NCBI RefSeq assembly: GCF_014200495.1
Contig: NZ_JACHBY010000012.1
Location: 62,001 to 126,000 of the forward strand
Reading direction: 5' to 3'
Length of the DNA stretch: 64,000 bases
Source of the DNA: Mucilaginibacter geliditolerans
Lineage (GTDB): Bacteria; Bacteroidota; Bacteroidia; Sphingobacteriales; Sphingobacteriaceae
Shown here: positions 17,469 through 26,900 of the stretch, one piece after another
How positions within the stretch are numbered: the stretch's first letter is position 1
How the letters are laid out: every line of letters starts with the position of its first letter
Notes under the pieces: generated by a model
Seen by the model: the letters and a program-made list of their open reading frames with translations, nothing else
Told to the model about the DNA's origin: nothing
The model's database searches: none
Translations under genes and position numbers: made by a program

Positions 17469-18368
17469 TTAGCCCCTTATTAGGTAACCCGGATCGTGTT
17501 CAATGCGCAGGTCTGCCGCGTCAAGCAAAGCAGCAGACCTGCTTCCCGAAAAGCCCCGTCTGTCAAAATCATGTTTGACACCATTTAGCCCGCTGACAGA
17601 CAAAAAATTACTAGTCGCTTTCAGCTGGACCATCCCTGGGGAGTTGCGGGCATTCCAGCTGTAAAATGTGCTAAAAAGCAATTTATTGTCCAGCTTTAAT
17701 CTGTGCTTGGTAAATTTCAGTCGTTCTTCGGGAGTACAATGTGAAATTCCAGTGTCTGGGAGCCCTTCGAGTTTATCGGTTAAATACCATTTGAATTCGT
17801 CGTAAACCTGGTAGTCCAACAGATTTTCAAATGGCTTGAACATTTCAGAAACCCGGTTACTAAACGCCTTGTTTTGTTTATATAGCGTGAGGGGTAAATC
17901 TCGATCAATTAATATACGGGCACCTTTAGCTAATTTTTCGAGTCCTGCCGCCGTTGTTACAGCGTTGCCAAGGATTAATCGGCCAAGTGAATGATTCTGA
18001 TTTGTTTCAATAATCTCTCCCTGTGCCATCCCGCCACGGGAAAGAAGGCCACAGCTGATTGCAAGGTGCATATAACTATGGCCAAAACTAACCACATCGG
18101 TTATTTTATCTGACCAGGCGAAGAAACAATCCGATAGTTGCGCCACTTTTACTTTTGGAAATTGAAGTTCCAGTTGCTGAAGTATCCGGCGAAACTCCAC
18201 TAATATAGTGGCTGCTAAGAACTGATTATTATGCGGATGCCCTGAGCCTTTAAGCCATGGTTCAAAATCTTCCTTCTTAAGTTCAATTTGCCCATTGGTA
18301 AGTGCACTGAAACCCAAAATATCTACAAATAAAACAGCGCCTTTATAGGCGCGTAAATCCTGACCCAT
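17469..18368 (-). CDS. Class III nucleotidyl cyclase-like protein with degenerate active site
   Basis: The 299-residue protein has the layout of a class III adenylate/guanylate cyclase homology domain. VLFVDILGFSALT carries the first metal-binding Asp (D16). QLSDCFFAW supplies the second (D80). RGGMAQGEII and LILGNAVTTAAGLEKLA correspond to the end of the catalytic core. There the Asn and Arg that stabilise the transition state (usual pattern VNxAARL) are replaced by Thr and Gly, so cyclase activity is doubtful. Related unnamed proteins are common in bacteria. It lies 274 bases downstream of a nuclease operon on the same strand. A signalling role in that operon is possible but unproven. Confidence 0.6.
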   Translation of the reverse strand: MGQDLRAYKGAVLFVDILGFSALTNGQIELKKEDFEPWLKGSGHPHNNQFLAATILVEFRRILQQLELQFPKVKVAQLSDCFFAWSDKITDVVSFGHSYMHLAISCGLLSRGGMAQGEIIETNQNHSLGRLILGNAVTTAAGLEKLAKGARILIDRDLPLTLYKQNKAFSNRVSEMFKPFENLLDYQVYDEFKWYLTDKLEGLPDTGISHCTPEERLKFTKHRLKLDNKLLFSTFYSWNARNSPGMVQLKATSNFLSVSGLNGVKHDFDRRGFSGSRSAALLDAADLRIEHDPGYLIRG

Positions 18369-18407
18369 ATTTAATGTTTTTTTAAAAGTACCAGTATATC
18401 CGGAGAA

Positions 18408-18536
18408 ATGAAATCGGCCGCCACCCTGTTGTTATATCATGAAATACCGCTTTTAGACGAATTGGCCTTACTCATCAATAAGCAATTATTAGTCCTTTTC
18501 ATCGATGAGGTCATCCAAATACTTGAAACAAAATGA
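18408..18536 (+). CDS. Candidate 42-residue small protein
   Basis: The frame starts with an ATG behind a good Shine-Dalgarno (GGAGAA) and encodes MKSAATLLLYHEIPLLDELA and a helical acidic rest. It overlaps a second tiny frame by ATGA. It sits in the 274-base gap between two minus-strand genes. The size makes chance possible. Confidence 0.3.
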   Translation: MKSAATLLLYHEIPLLDELALLINKQLLVLFIDEVIQILETK

Positions 18537-18619
18537 AGATTATCGACCATTACGAAGCCGTTGATAATCCGATAGATTTTAGAAAAACAATTGCCGCCAT
18601 AATCGAAAAAGTGGAGTAG
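18533..18619 (+). CDS. Candidate 28-residue small protein
   Basis: It starts inside the stop of the preceding small frame (ATGA) and reads MKIIDHYEAVDNPIDFRKTI and eight further residues. It may be the head of a lost longer gene or a coupled microprotein. Support is only the overlap arrangement. Confidence 0.25.
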   Translation: MKIIDHYEAVDNPIDFRKTIAAIIEKVE

Positions 18620-18642
18620 ATAAAGAAAACGGAATTGAATAT

Positions 18643-18966
18643 TTAGCGGTGATGGATATTGTATTTGGTTTGGTCACGGCCAATCCTCAACCTTTCAATT
18701 CTTTTCGCTTCCGTTTCAACCTTCGGTTGGTCATAATCGTATTCATCAAACACCTTGCCTTGGCAGATATGTTCATTTAGCCGTTGTTCAATGCGATGAG
18801 CTTTACAGATGCCATGATACACTTTTCGGCCCCTGTAATATAAAATATAGTTGATCGTATCTTTCTGCCCCCTTAAAATCCTATCCAAAGCCAGGCCGAC
18901 CAGTACAAAAGTACCGAGCCTTAATAAGGATTGTTGCGGAGTGAGCGGTTGAGTTTGATCGATCAT
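18643..18966 (-). CDS. GIY-YIG nuclease domain protein
   Basis: A 107-residue protein with a hydrophobic N-terminal stretch (residues 17-28) and a GIY-YIG-like domain. NYILYYRGRKVYHGIC matches the two-strand GIY/YIG core (Y40, Y50-x-G52). R58/R62 could be the catalytic Arg, a Glu in KVETEAKRIE (84-91) the metal ligand, and TKYN the terminal conserved Asn. It is the last gene of the four-gene minus-strand operon, 16 bases after the CoiA-like gene. The domain is minimal, and the family call rests on motif order. Confidence 0.65.
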   Translation of the reverse strand: MIDQTQPLTPQQSLLRLGTFVLVGLALDRILRGQKDTINYILYYRGRKVYHGICKAHRIEQRLNEHICQGKVFDEYDYDQPKVETEAKRIERLRIGRDQTKYNIHHR

Positions 18967-18982
18967 AAAACTAAAGTTATGA

Positions 18983-20488
18983 TTAAATCGCCATACTTGA
19001 TGCTCCGGGCGGATTATATTTATTCAAAAATATCGCTAAACTTACTTTTCTTAAAGTCTTAGGGCCGGTTCGCTGAAAAAGGTAATCTTTCCCAATATCA
19101 AAAAAAACTGGGCTGCCGGTTTCTGACCAGCTTTTACGTTCATTTTTCCAACGGAAGCCGTATAAACCCTTCCAGCGTCTCATCGTATGGGAACGGTCTT
19201 CCTCCAGTTGCTTTTCACTTTCTTCCCTTGAACTTTCGATCACTATTTGTTCTGCCTGATTAAAGCTTTCCATTTCATCGGTTAAATCGCTCAATTCGCT
19301 GTTGTATTTATCAAGCTGTTTTTGCCAGCCATCAAAATGCTTTTTTGTCAACTCATAATTATGGACGTAATACGCCTTTACTTTTGAGATAACCATAGTT
19401 TGGTAATCAGGAATAGTATTATTAGCTTCCGCGATCTTTGACTGGACGGACTCTTTTTGATAGTTTAGTTTTTCTAATAAAGGAACTGGATCGATAGCAA
19501 ATAGAAAGCCGGCCTGTTTATGCTGATAAGAAACCAATTGTTCCAACGACCGTACTGCATTGAAAATCGGGAACATACTGTGCTGTTCCTGTATCGGAAT
19601 AGCTATACTCACGACACATTTCAATTGAACAATCTCTTGAAATGCTAATATTTTATATAGAATATTTCCGGCTTGATACGGGGGAGCGATGTTGATTTTA
19701 TGGATTGCTTTTTCAATTTGTTCCAGCTCAACGGCTAATGATTTTTGGGTACGTTGATGTGCCCGATATTCTTTAAAATAGTTGGTTAGGTCGTAAATGG
19801 AATAATAATTCGCCTCTTCATACCCATTTTTCATCTCATCCCATTTAGCCATTGAAGCTAATGCTACGGCAGTAATTTGTTCCGGGTTCTTAAAGTAAGA
19901 TTCCATGTGGAATTTAGCGCTCGAAAGCTGTTCTTTGGTCGATCTTATTTCCCGCTCCTTCTTGGCGATCTTTTTTCTGAATTCTTCCATTTCGGTGCGG
20001 TAAAAATAACTGTCCATCGCAAGGCTTTTCCGGTTATCTTCTTCCAGCTCTTTTAATTCTTTGGTCACTAAACTCCAGATATTTAAATGCTCCATAAAGT
20101 TTTTAGCATTGATCACCCAAAACATTTTACCGTAAAAGGTTTCCCGCGCGCTAATAGTCGACATCGAGATCGGGGAATTTTGAAACTCGATTACAATACC
20201 ATTCTTGTTTTGAATATCGGCGATATGCTTTTTCCCATCCTTTTCAATAATTACTTCTCTTTCGTTTCCCGCCCACCTTTTTTTCCAGTTAAGGTGCCAT
20301 GCCGTTTCTGGTTCTTTCCAGCTATCGCAATCAATCGCTTTATAATGATGCCAGTGCCAGGCATTGATATCCCCACAGTGGGCGATCAGTACATTGCCGC
20401 ATAACGGGCAAACACTCCGCCCGTTTTTGAATGGCTCGATACGCTGGCCATGTTCATCAACACCAAATTGCATTCCCTGCCTGCCCAT
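18983..20488 (-). CDS. CoiA-like nuclease with PD-(D/E)XK core and long coiled-coil region
   Basis: The first 130 residues match CoiA-like proteins: a zinc-type element (CPLCG, then HCGDINAWHWHH and C54), SWKEPETAWHLNWKKRW, and a nuclease core HIADIQNKNGIVIEFQNS with D91, E101 and Q103 as likely metal and catalytic residues. Residues 140-460 are long charged helices, probably coiled coil. CoiA was named in competence, but this domain occurs in many nucleases of mobile elements. It follows the HNH gene by 48 bases and precedes the GIY-YIG gene by 16, so it is part of a nuclease operon headed by an ABC ATPase. Confidence 0.75.
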   Translation of the reverse strand: MGRQGMQFGVDEHGQRIEPFKNGRSVCPLCGNVLIAHCGDINAWHWHHYKAIDCDSWKEPETAWHLNWKKRWAGNEREVIIEKDGKKHIADIQNKNGIVIEFQNSPISMSTISARETFYGKMFWVINAKNFMEHLNIWSLVTKELKELEEDNRKSLAMDSYFYRTEMEEFRKKIAKKEREIRSTKEQLSSAKFHMESYFKNPEQITAVALASMAKWDEMKNGYEEANYYSIYDLTNYFKEYRAHQRTQKSLAVELEQIEKAIHKINIAPPYQAGNILYKILAFQEIVQLKCVVSIAIPIQEQHSMFPIFNAVRSLEQLVSYQHKQAGFLFAIDPVPLLEKLNYQKESVQSKIAEANNTIPDYQTMVISKVKAYYVHNYELTKKHFDGWQKQLDKYNSELSDLTDEMESFNQAEQIVIESSREESEKQLEEDRSHTMRRWKGLYGFRWKNERKSWSETGSPVFFDIGKDYLFQRTGPKTLRKVSLAIFLNKYNPPGASSMAI

Positions 20489-20536
20489 TGAATATTTCAG
20501 CTCTTTTTTTAATTATTAAATATCATGGTTTACCGC

Positions 20537-21715
20537 TTATTTAAGCTGAGCAATAAATTGTAAAAGTCCGGTTTCTTCGGCAATATCGTACTGGAATTTT
20601 GCAAGCGGCCGGCGATGAAATTCATCATAGGCCATATAGTTGCCGACAAAATGCCGATAAACCTGCTTTTCATTTTCAAACAATTTGCTACCCTTAGGTG
20701 ACTCTAACCGGAATTTCTTTAAATAGTCTTTTGAACTGTCCGTGGTCTTCATAAAGAGTTCCCGTGCGATCTCTGAATGAATTTTGTATATTTTCTCGAT
20801 CTTGAAAAGCTCCGAAGTATTAACAGCCCGGTCAACTTCGTCTGAAGGCGCGGCTATTGTTTTAAGCGCGACCGGCACCTCCATATCAGTGTCTTTCAGG
20901 AAATCTTCCAAAGCAATACCGGTACGGAATTTCATCAGATGATGGTATCCCTCAATATAGGGATGCATGTATTTGTCCAGGTCCATTTCCTTTTGGCCTT
21001 TGAGGGAAGAATTGCAAACCTTGCAGCTGGGAACCAGGTTATAAAATGATAAAGCTAAATAAGGATATAATGATTGCGGGAAAAAATGATCGAACTCGGG
21101 CCGGATGATCTTCTCGTAAGTTAGAGGATTTTTAGTATGGTCCGTAAAAATCACGGTATTGGTATATTGCCGGTTACAATAGGGACAAACATCTACTTGT
21201 AATTGCTCAGCCAAACGATAGGCGTCCCAGTTATCTTTCCTTTCTTCTTTTTTCAGGAATTTTGATTTGTAATCGAATATATGGCCAAGCCAGTAAGCAA
21301 TGGGCAGGAATTCCTTTTTAAATTTAATTTTTCCTTCCTCGTCAACCTTGCGATAAGGCAAGATTAAAGGGTCTAACGTATCTATGTAAGGTTGTAGTTC
21401 GCTGGGTAACCCTGTGATGATCTCATGCCAGTTATGGTAGATTTTAGAAAGGATTTGGTAACCCGATTCCAGCACTGGCGTATCAGCATATAATTCAGCT
21501 AATAATGCGATATATTTCGGTTTCGTCTTATCGCCAAGCTGTACGTCCAGTTCGTCAAGCTCTTTAGCCGGGAACGCGGCCGCATTCCGTTCACGGTACA
21601 CGATCTCATAAAGCTTGAAGATCGGCTCAAGCCGTCGTTTAAAAGCCCAGGGAGTAATGCCGTCATAATGCATGATCGCATACCCGCTTAAGTTTAGATG
21701 GTTCAGCGCTATCAT
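20537..21715 (-). CDS. HNH endonuclease, PtuB-like partner of the upstream ATPase
   Basis: A 392-residue protein with an HNH domain in the second half of its first 260 residues. VCPYCNRQY is the first zinc knuckle. EFDHFFPQSLYPYLALSFYNLVPSC contains the D-H and N of the beta-beta-alpha metal core, and CKVCNSSLKG is the second knuckle. The start overlaps the ATPase stop by 4 bases (ATGA), so the two are co-translated. ATPase plus HNH is the make-up of the Septu (PtuA/PtuB) anti-phage system. This nuclease is within the larger range for PtuB-like proteins. Identification as Septu is by architecture only. Confidence 0.75.
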   Translation of the reverse strand: MIALNHLNLSGYAIMHYDGITPWAFKRRLEPIFKLYEIVYRERNAAAFPAKELDELDVQLGDKTKPKYIALLAELYADTPVLESGYQILSKIYHNWHEIITGLPSELQPYIDTLDPLILPYRKVDEEGKIKFKKEFLPIAYWLGHIFDYKSKFLKKEERKDNWDAYRLAEQLQVDVCPYCNRQYTNTVIFTDHTKNPLTYEKIIRPEFDHFFPQSLYPYLALSFYNLVPSCKVCNSSLKGQKEMDLDKYMHPYIEGYHHLMKFRTGIALEDFLKDTDMEVPVALKTIAAPSDEVDRAVNTSELFKIEKIYKIHSEIARELFMKTTDSSKDYLKKFRLESPKGSKLFENEKQVYRHFVGNYMAYDEFHRRPLAKFQYDIAEETGLLQFIAQLK

Positions 21716-23631
21716 TGGTTTTGGTTTAGATAAGCAGCGAGTTTTTCCGTTAAACGGGACTTGATCCAGGGTTCGCCTACTTCTTCAATTAAAGCTGTTA
21801 TTTGAGGTATACTCCAATGAACAGCAACCTCTTTGTTTTCCAATCTATCCATGATCTTATAAAGTACATCTTTGGCAAATTCTCCCATGTGCGCCCCATC
21901 GAGAAAAAATGTATCTGAAAGCAGGTCGTGAATATTTGAAGCAAATGTTTTTTCCGGGCCGGCAACAACACGGGCGGTTGGGAAAATAATACCCCTATTT
22001 CTACCTTTTTGCTTGTTGACAGGCCCTTTCTTCATGAACAAAAGGTTCGCCGGAGGAAGATCACTGGCAAGGAACGGCGAGTGTGAGGTCAATATGATCT
22101 GCATTTTTTTTTTCGGAAATATCAATGGCAATACATCATTTAGGAACTTCAAATATTGGGTTTGCCATTTGGGATGAAAATAAAGGTCGCCTTCATCGAT
22201 GAGAATGACCAGGTTATTTTCACCGGTTTCGATTTCCTGGCTTAGTGATCTTGCGCCGGAAACCAGCGCATAAAACCTGGAAAAAAGTGTCAGGTAGCCT
22301 AACTCCCCGGAACTTAATCCCGGTAGCATGAAATCAAGATAATGGGTAATATATAGTGATCCGACATAATGACGGTAGAGGTCCAATGAATCTTTATCAA
22401 AGGGTACTAAAAAACCATTGTTAAAATAGATTGGTCGTTGTTTGTAAAACGGCGCAAGACGGGTGTTAAATTCGCGGAACTCTGCGACAACTCTACTGAT
22501 CCGGCCACTCCCCAGGTCAACTGGGTTTCCTAAAAAAGAAACTTTAGAAATAACAGTTTTTTCCAGCTCCAGGCATTCATTTATTAATTTGTCGAGATCG
22601 ACTACCCCCTTACCTTTATTGAAAAGATCCAGTAAAATCAAGAAGACTTTATGGGTATATGCCTCGTAGCCCGGATAGTGATCCTCTAAACCGTTTTTCT
22701 CATCTACAATGTAATTGAGAATCAACTGGCTGAAATAAGCCTGGTGGACCATTTTTTGCAATGGCTTGGATCTGCCGAACCAGGAATACTTTTTACACAG
22801 GTTAAACCATCTTTTTACCCAATTGGATAGCCGGGATTTTTTCTCTGGGTCATTCTCAATGGGCGCCAGCCATTGATTTAAGATCATCTGCGCATGCCCG
22901 TTCGCCTGTATCTGGTAGTCTTCAGGCACCGCGAACGGAAGCCTGTCCTTATATGGCAGCGTAAATTCAAATTGCCTTTTATTTTCCATCAACCGGTGTG
23001 ATTCAGCATCGGCCTCCCGTACCCGGTTGTTTGTTCGCGTTTGGCCATCGGAGCGGATCAGGCAATTGGTGCTGATGTTCAGCAGCCCGTTAAAGGCAAG
23101 TTCAGGTTTGTTATCAAATACATTAGAGTAAAAGATGAACCTCGTTGCCGCAAAGGCAGGCATGTCTTCCCAGCAGATGTGCTCATGGTTGTAAACAATG
23201 GAATCCTCATCTATTGTATAATCGGTTTCATTAAAAATATTTCTTCGGCCGATATGCCAGGCGGCACCTGCATTGATCATGATCTTAGGTTTTTCGCCGC
23301 TGTCAACGGTATAAATAACAATGTCGCGCGAGGTTTTCTTGTCCGTTACATCAATATCATGCTCATGGGCTTTTGTTGAAAGATAATGCAATAAAGTGCT
23401 TTTTCCGGCCCCGTTTTCACCGACAATACCTTTGACATCCAAAATGTCCTCATGAAATATATGAGGTAGTTTTTTTTCAATGTGTTTAATGCTTATTCGA
23501 GGCTGACCGTAAGCGCCATTCTGGGTAGGTTTTTCATAAGTTAGGTCTATTTGATGATCCGAACTCAGGTTGAATCCCTGGTCCTGTATATTGCCAAACT
23601 TGTGAATGAAAAGGTAGAGGATTTTAATCAT
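21712..23631 (-). CDS. ABC/AAA-type ATPase, PtuA-like
   Basis: A 639-residue ATPase of the Rad50/OLD-like ABC class. Walker A is GENGAGKS (residues 71-78). A signature-like SSGELGYLT lies near 440. Walker B is VILIDEGDLYFHP, followed by the H-loop ILTSHSPFLASDL. No TOPRIM domain follows, which separates it from OLD nucleases and fits PtuA. Its activity would be to gate the HNH nuclease encoded by the next gene. It is the first gene of the minus-strand operon and diverges from the CHAT operon across 290 bases. Confidence 0.82.
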   Translation of the reverse strand: MIKILYLFIHKFGNIQDQGFNLSSDHQIDLTYEKPTQNGAYGQPRISIKHIEKKLPHIFHEDILDVKGIVGENGAGKSTLLHYLSTKAHEHDIDVTDKKTSRDIVIYTVDSGEKPKIMINAGAAWHIGRRNIFNETDYTIDEDSIVYNHEHICWEDMPAFAATRFIFYSNVFDNKPELAFNGLLNISTNCLIRSDGQTRTNNRVREADAESHRLMENKRQFEFTLPYKDRLPFAVPEDYQIQANGHAQMILNQWLAPIENDPEKKSRLSNWVKRWFNLCKKYSWFGRSKPLQKMVHQAYFSQLILNYIVDEKNGLEDHYPGYEAYTHKVFLILLDLFNKGKGVVDLDKLINECLELEKTVISKVSFLGNPVDLGSGRISRVVAEFREFNTRLAPFYKQRPIYFNNGFLVPFDKDSLDLYRHYVGSLYITHYLDFMLPGLSSGELGYLTLFSRFYALVSGARSLSQEIETGENNLVILIDEGDLYFHPKWQTQYLKFLNDVLPLIFPKKKMQIILTSHSPFLASDLPPANLLFMKKGPVNKQKGRNRGIIFPTARVVAGPEKTFASNIHDLLSDTFFLDGAHMGEFAKDVLYKIMDRLENKEVAVHWSIPQITALIEEVGEPWIKSRLTEKLAAYLNQNQ

Positions 23632-23711
23632 AAAATTTAGATGGTAATACGATTTGATTTTTAAATAAGACAGATTTAAAATTAGCTATTTATTTTTAAT
23701 TGCTGTTATGC

Positions 23712-23770
23712 CGTTCCCTGCGGTCGGGCTTTCCGTTCCAATCTTTTTCAAAGGATTTCCCCTGCAATCC
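23712..23770. repeat. Bacteroidota-type intergenic repeat with hairpin
   Basis: Read on the minus strand, this segment contains GGATT-gcagggga-AATCC followed by TTT, then AACGGAAAGCCCGACCGC. I recall near-identical intergenic segments in many Sphingobacteria and Flavobacteria genomes. It lies between the two divergent defence operons, whose promoters must flank it. Origin and function are unknown. Confidence 0.4.
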
Positions 23771-23921
23771 ATTAGGTTTGTTTTATTTGGACTGGAAGGC
23801 AGTTCCGCTGAAACGCCGCTTAAATGCCGTTTTATTAAAATGACACACTTAGGATGTATTGTGCATGGCATTTACAACTCCGTTTTTTTTATTGTAATTT
23901 GAGGCCCATTAACCTATTCTT

Positions 23922-26900
23922 ATGACCTTTCTTTCCACACGCTTATTTGACTTACTTGTAAATGAAAAAATAACGCCTCTTGATGTAGAATTTGATTTAG
24001 ATAAAGTCAAGTCTGCCATTGCTGACGCTAGCCCAGATGAACTTTTATTTTTCAGGGTACTGGAGACATTCAACAATTTTTATTATGAAGCTATAAAATT
24101 AGTTTTTGACACGTTAGAGGAATACCAGTTTACCAGGGACGAATTGATCAATGGGTTTTTCGCCAAGGCCAATATGCACTGTATCTCTGTTTTAGAAAGT
24201 TCTTTTCAATCGGCAATGTACAGGGAGGTTTCACCTGATATGGAAAGGATGCGCTTTTCGAAAACGGTTGACCACGATGGTAACGAGGTTATTTCAAAAG
24301 ACTCCATAGAAATTGTGGCCGATGTGCTGAACGTTATTTTAGAGCATCAAATTAAGTATGGCATATTTAACAAGTATAAAGATGATGAAGCCAAACATGA
24401 AAAGGACGACATCTATAAATGCCTGCAATCGATCCATTATTATTTTAACCTGATTTTTAATTTAAAGTCGGCGTATGATGACCTGATTTATCTGGAGGCA
24501 GAATTTACCTTAGATACAGAGGGGTTAAAAATTATCCATGCCAGGCCATCCATAGAGTTTGTCGGGCTTGCAAACGATACCCGGAAAACGAGTCATTTTA
24601 ATGAAATATTGATGCCCCTGATGATGGCATTCCAGGGGAAAACAATAAAAGGCAAATCCATTGGAACGATCAAGATCGCTGATAGCGATATGGCGATAAA
24701 AGTAGTAACCGGTGATATTAAAGCGGATGCTACCCTGTTTTTAGATATGAGGTTGGATCAAACTCATGAATACCTCCGGGGACTGGAGTTAGCTGCTTTT
24801 GAAAATTTCAAACTAAGTGATTTGTTGATCTTGCTTAATAAATTAACGGATATAGTCAGCTACTACCAAACAGGAAATCAAATCAAAAGTGGGTTGATCG
24901 AAAATGCTCCGGCGAAGCTCAAAGAAGAAACTCTTATTGAATACTTGGTTCAAGCCACGGATTATCCCCGTTCTTTAATTGGGAAATTTATCCAATCACT
25001 TTTATTCGACGGTTCGGTAAGCCTATGGAGAGCGCCGATCTATCAACAGGGGGAATTTATTTACCTGGTTTTCTCCGTTTTGTTCGCCCCAAATCACGAC
25101 CTCTACATCGACCGTTGGTTAAGAGTTTCTGGCATCGAGAACTCTAAGCGTCAGGCCATGTGGAGTGATCATGTTGGTAGCCATCTTTTATGGACAAGCG
25201 AGCAAAAAGAGCAGAAGATCAAATTCGATGTCTTAAAAAAGGAGGCTATCGGATCGGTCCCGGAAAATTTGGTATTTATCGAAACCGGCTCACAGGTACT
25301 GGCCCTACTTTGCATTACCTATGATTTTCCTCTCGAAGATGAAAACCGCAGGAAAACACTGATGGATATCAGCCAAATATTTGAAACGTTAAACCTTGAC
25401 ACGGTTAGTAACTACGCGCAGGAACAAAATAAAAAACTTTTACTTATCGGCCTTAGCAATTATTTAGATCTATCAGGGCTGGTATTGAACGGGATTCCAA
25501 TACTTGATCTTACTTTATTATTGAATTATATATCGGTAGGGAAATCACAAAAAGTTAAAGCTATTGGTGATGGATCTAATTTTCAAGTCAGGCAATTTTA
25601 TGAATTCAAGTATTATGATAACCAGGCTGAGTTTGAAGAGAATTTAGAAAAGTTCCTTTTATTCCCTTACCCGGTACATTCCATTTTATCTAAACTGCGG
25701 ATGAAAATGATCGAGGTTTTACCGGCAGAGGCGACACCAAGGATTTTTAACCAAGCGGTGGAAATGGTAAGTGAGGAAGAAGAAACGGCCTTGGAAATAG
25801 AGGATCTTGACTATGTTTTGAAACGGGAATATCTGGTTGATGAGCGTAATAAAAACAATGACCAGGTAATTTTCCAGCTATTGAGCAGGCTATTCACAAA
25901 AATCGATAGCATTAAAGTGTACAACCCAGAATTGATCATTCAGACAGTAAGAGCAATCAAGACATCTCAAAGAATTTCTTCAGTTCATTTAGCATTTTAT
26001 ATGGTAAAAATGCTTGACCGGTTTCAAAAGCAAAAATTCCAAAAGCATAATAAGTTTACCCATCAGTCGTATGATGAAAACGATCTTGATTTTATTTCCG
26101 ATAAAATCAACACAGGGGTTAAAGGTAATACATTGCAATTATCTACTTATTCTGACAAGTTCGCTTTTGAAGAATTAATTCGGGCAAAATTTATTAGCTT
26201 CCTGATTGACAGTATTGGGAATATGCCATTAAAAAAAATGAGCATGAGTGAGCTTAAATTCATTTACACACAGGTAGTATTTTTAAAAGGGTTTTACGAG
26301 GATGAATTGGTAGTGGAATATATTTATAAGGCCATTGGAAATTTCATCGAACTGCTCAATTTCAACCATGAATACCAAATGGCAAGAGATATCGCAGAGG
26401 AAACATTGATCTTTTCTATCTCTATTAATCAAAAAACTCATGCCTGGTATATTCTGTTCAACACCTATACAAAACAAAAGAATATTATGTATGCCGGCGT
26501 ATATGGTAATTTGCTGTTTACATCGCTACATAACCAGGTTACGATTGACAAAGAATTATTGATAGATAGCCTTCACGCTGCGATCAAATATTTCAGGGAG
26601 TTCAGGTATCTCGACTTAATAAAATCGATTATAAAATTTGCTAAATCCCTCGGATTAAGTGATTATGACAATCAGAAATTTACCCTCATTTACTTTAATT
26701 CCAGGTTGGTTGTCGGCTTAAACCGCGACAAAGGACTGCCGGAGGAAATTGGGAAATATTTAGCAAAACAAAAGAACAATATTATAAAGTTTGGAGATAT
26801 CGGTTGTTTTCCGTGGATCGGATTATTGATAAATTTCAAACATGCAGCCGAACATTACGGGCAAAAAGTTCCACAGCAACTCTTGGATGATCTTGCATTT

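Noticed and set aside
17469..18368. Pycsar cyclase
   Set aside because: The transition-state Asn and Arg are replaced, and no PycTIR or PycTM effector is next to it.
21712..23631. OLD-family nuclease (Gabija GajA-like)
   Set aside because: No TOPRIM domain follows the ATPase, and the partner is an HNH nuclease rather than a UvrD-like helicase.
23686..23902. Short frames on both strands in the gap between the defence operons
   Set aside because: They follow an intergenic repeat with a hairpin, overlap each other on opposite strands and show no protein pattern.
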